This document shows, in pieces, positions 31,205 through 33,349 of a stretch of 33,349 nt of DNA. The stretch is from CAZTVF01 sp964616985 (GTDB taxonomy: Bacteria; Planctomycetota; Phycisphaerae; SM23-33): NCBI GenBank assembly GCA_964616985.1, contig CAZTVF010000054.1:1-33349 (forward strand). Direction: 5' to 3'. The translations under genes were made by a program, and so were the position numbers. The notes beneath the pieces were generated by a model. That model did no database searches and was not told the DNA's origin. It saw only the letters and a list, made by a program, of their open reading frames with translations. Position 1 is the first letter of the stretch, and each line of letters starts with the position of its first letter.

Positions 31205-31444
31205 ATGGGTATCCGCTTGGTGCAACAGTGCTCGACTCTGCAGAACTTCCTTAACTACGAGCGGCATGCGGCCTCGCGCCGCGCCACAAGACGCGCCATC
31301 GAACAGCCCGAGAAGCCGAAGCTCGCCCCGGCGGAGACTCCGCCTCCCTCACAAGTGATCGAGGCGTGGATACGGCCCTCGCGATTTGTCGAGCATATCC
31401 ACGAATTGGTGCAGAAGATGTCCCAGGTGGACCTGCTCCTCTGA
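31205..31444 (+). CDS. Small protein of unknown function
   Basis: 79 residues. The main support is a strong GGAGGAG five bases or so before the ATG, and codon use with mostly G/C third positions. The sequence starts MGIRLVQQCSTLQNFLNYERHAASRR, has a basic then Pro/Glu-rich middle (EQPEKPKLAPAETPPPS), and ends in a predicted amphipathic helix (RFVEHIHELVQKMSQVDLLL). There is no signal peptide or membrane helix. I recognise no family. It lies between rnfB and the glucanotransferase gene on the same strand. The frames of the other strand across it look like shadows. Confidence 0.5.
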   Translation: MGIRLVQQCSTLQNFLNYERHAASRRATRRAIEQPEKPKLAPAETPPPSQVIEAWIRPSRFVEHIHELVQKMSQVDLLL

Positions 31445-31565
31445 GCTTGCGGCGTCTGCTCCCCTTGACCATCGCGCACGCCGCCGCGTCTTCGTGAATT
31501 CTCGCTGCGTAGAATGGCGAGGCCGCCGGGCAGGCACGGAGCTTGCCCCGGCCGGCGGAGAGCCC

Positions 31566-33059
31566 ATGCTACATCGGCGCAGCGGGATCCTGATTCACAT
31601 AACCTCCTTGCCCTCGCGGTATGGCATCGGCGACCTGGGGCCGGGCGCGTACCGCTTCGTCGACTTCCTGGCCCAGACAAACCAGAGTCTCTGGCAGATC
31701 CTGCCGCTGAACCCCACCACCCCCGTGGCCAGCCACTCGCCCTACAGCGGCACCAGCGCCTTCGCGGGCAACCCGCTGCTGATCTCGCCCGACAACCTGA
31801 TCGAGCAGGGGCTGCTCAGCCGCGACGACGTGGACGACCTGCCCCAGTTCGACGACGCCGCCGTGGACTATGACAAGGTCGCACCTTTCAAGATACGGCT
31901 GCTGGAGAAGGCCTACCACCGGTTCGCCCGCCGCAGCAGCGATCCGCACTACGAGCAGTTCTGCTACGACAGCCGCCACTGGCTGGAGGACTACGCCCTG
32001 TTCCGGGCGATCCGCGAGAACCGCCGCGAGCAGCACTGGAGCGACTGGCCCGCGCCCCTGCGCGACCGCCACAATAGCGCCATGCAGGCCGCCCGACAGG
32101 AGTGGGACGAGGACATCCGCCGCACCCGCTTCCGCCAGTACATCTTCCACCGCCAGTGGCAGACGCTGCACGAGTATGCCAAGAACCGCGGCGTGCAGAT
32201 CGTGGGCGACCTGCCCCTGTACGTCACCTACGACAGCGCCGAGGTCTGGGCCAACACCCGCGTCTTTCAACTCAGCCGCGACAAGAAGCCCAAGGCCCTG
32301 TCGGGCATGCCGCCGTCGCGCTTCGCGATGGAGGGGCAGTTCTGGGGCATGCCGCTGTACAACTGGAGCTACCTCAAACGCACCGGCTACGAGTGGTGGC
32401 TGCGGCGGATCGAGCACAACCTCAACTCCTTCGACTGGCTGCGGATCGACCATTTCCTGGGCCTGATCTCGTACTGGAAGATCCCGCCCAAGGCCAAGCT
32501 GCCCACCGCGGGCCACTGGGTCAAGGGCCCGCGGGGCGACCTCTTCCACGCCCTCTACCGCCGCTTCAGCCTGCTGCCGCTGATGGTGGAGGACCTGGGA
32601 TTCGTCACCGTCGATTCTCGCGAGCTGATGAACCGCTACAATCTCGCGGGCATGCGGGTGCTGATCGATTCGTTCACCGGCGAGGGCCGGCTGAGCCGCT
32701 TCTCGCCCCACAACTACATCTCGCGGTGCGTGGCCTACACCGGCACGCACGACAACAACACCGCCCGCGGCTGGTTCGACTCGGCCAGGCCGGAGGATCG
32801 CTGGCGGTTCTTCCGCTACGTCGGCTGGCACGTGCCGCCCGAGGAGGTGCACTGGGAGATGGTCCGCCTGGTGATGATGTCGGTCGCCAACGCCGCGGTC
32901 TTCCCCATGCAGGACATCCTGGGCCTCGGCGCCGACTGCCGCATGAACAAGCCCGGCACCACCCACGGCAACTGGGTCTGGCGGCTCCGCCCCGAACAGC
33001 TCTCGCAGGAGATCACCGTGAACCTCGCGGATATCACCCGCACCTACGGCAGAGCTTGA
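31566..33059 (+). CDS. malQ: 4-alpha-glucanotransferase (amylomaltase, GH77)
   Basis: 497 residues, the short Thermus-type length. It transfers alpha-1,4-glucan segments between maltodextrins in glycogen or starch metabolism. Motifs: GILIHITSLPSRYGIGDLG, LPLNPTT, SPYSGTSAFAGNPLLIS, GDLPLYVTYDSAEVWAN, FDWLRIDHFLGL (nucleophile Asp295), LMVEDLGFVT (acid/base Glu342) and YTGTHDNNTARGW (Asp396). These positions are within two residues of those of Thermus aquaticus amylomaltase. The usual 'GQLWGNPLYDW' is GQFWGMPLYNW here, a small change in a substrate loop. GGAG precedes the ATG; the open frame upstream to 31386 overlaps the small ORF and is excluded. No glycogen genes are adjacent. Confidence 0.95.
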   Translation: MLHRRSGILIHITSLPSRYGIGDLGPGAYRFVDFLAQTNQSLWQILPLNPTTPVASHSPYSGTSAFAGNPLLISPDNLIEQGLLSRDDVDDLPQFDDAAVDYDKVAPFKIRLLEKAYHRFARRSSDPHYEQFCYDSRHWLEDYALFRAIRENRREQHWSDWPAPLRDRHNSAMQAARQEWDEDIRRTRFRQYIFHRQWQTLHEYAKNRGVQIVGDLPLYVTYDSAEVWANTRVFQLSRDKKPKALSGMPPSRFAMEGQFWGMPLYNWSYLKRTGYEWWLRRIEHNLNSFDWLRIDHFLGLISYWKIPPKAKLPTAGHWVKGPRGDLFHALYRRFSLLPLMVEDLGFVTVDSRELMNRYNLAGMRVLIDSFTGEGRLSRFSPHNYISRCVAYTGTHDNNTARGWFDSARPEDRWRFFRYVGWHVPPEEVHWEMVRLVMMSVANAAVFPMQDILGLGADCRMNKPGTTHGNWVWRLRPEQLSQEITVNLADITRTYGRA

Positions 33060-33130
33060 GGAATTGCGGAATGACCAGCGTTGCAGCAACGGGAGTGCGA
33101 CGTCACCAGTTTCGAGGCGGCGGCAGAGCC

Positions 33131-33268
33131 TTTGGAGTGCGGCGGCAGAGTCACGAGCGTAGCGAGGGACGGCGACGCCGCTTTCGATGCGGCATCACCG
33201 ACGCCACCTGTACTTCCCGTCTCGCGGCGACGTAATCCAAAGCGGCGTCGTTGCCGCCGCACTCCATA
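33131..33268. repeat. GC-rich element with inverted ends, third copy
   Basis: TTTGGAGTGCGGCGGC at the left and GCCGCCGCACTCCATA at the right; inner CGCCGCTTT and ATCCAAAGCGGCGTCG are mirrored. It shares ends and inner blocks with 10692-10800 and 15248-15415. It fills the stretch after the glucanotransferase gene, where no gene is seen to the window end. Confidence 0.78.
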
Positions 33269-33349
33269 GCGCCGTCGCACTCCTCAATCCGCATTCCGCA
33301 ATCGCAGATTCAAATCTGAGATGCATAAATAACAAGTGACATTGGAGCC

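Overview
The window is high-GC bacterial chromosome and looks like a member of the Planctomycetota, probably Phycisphaerae-like. This is an inference. It rests on three things: a pseudopilin with an 'SDLQTIRAQLQLYKAQH'-type region, large secreted GH123/DUF6067-like proteins with CBM9-like modules, and a dense load of short intergenic repeat families of a kind I associate with planctomycete genomes. No ribosomal RNA or marker protein is present that would settle the taxonomy. No phage, integrase, transposase or CRISPR array was found.

Layout. 1-586: a tRNA-Ser(CGA) with promoter and terminator, then palindromic repeats. 587-4757 (minus strand): endonuclease IV, a secreted beta-helix protein and an FAD-dependent oxidoreductase, separated by repeats. 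5213-5656: a type II secretion/type IV-like pseudopilin. 6032-8809: tRNA-Phe(GAA), an S41 carboxy-terminal processing protease and TsaD (tRNA t6A synthesis). 9289-11188: a secreted PhoPQ-activated-type alpha/beta hydrolase and a small lipoprotein on the opposite strand. 11375-19380: three consecutive exported proteins. The first is a 1268-residue CBM9-like plus GH123-like protein, the second a shorter paralogue lacking the putative catalytic core, the third a CBM9-like/MORN_2 repeat protein. 19767-23397: a MASE3-PAS-GAF-PAS histidine kinase overlapping its NarL-type response regulator, closed by a terminator. 23502-24233 (minus): IspD. 24989-31120: an RNF ion-translocating ferredoxin:NAD+ oxidoreductase operon in the order C-D-G-E-A-B, headed by a small RseC-like membrane protein. 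31205-33059: a small unknown ORF and a GH77 4-alpha-glucanotransferase.

How the genes fit together. The RNF genes are mostly joined by ATGA overlaps and form a complete complex linking ferredoxin oxidation to NAD+ reduction and ion export. The three secreted proteins look like a polysaccharide- or surface-associated set. The two-component pair has no obvious target gene nearby.

The most unusual content is the repeat landscape and its intrusion into genes. A 238-239 bp MITE-like element occurs twice. A GC-rich element with 16-bp inverted ends occurs three times. A ~245 bp hairpin-bounded element occurs twice in opposite orientation. One palindromic repeat pair has its loop inverted relative to the flanks. 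Repeats supply the stop codon of the oxidoreductase gene, the last codons of rnfA, and the apparent N-terminus of a secreted protein. Protein-level oddities are a lost zinc ligand in endonuclease IV, a cysteine cluster in RnfE and an 11-residue tandem duplication in RnfD.
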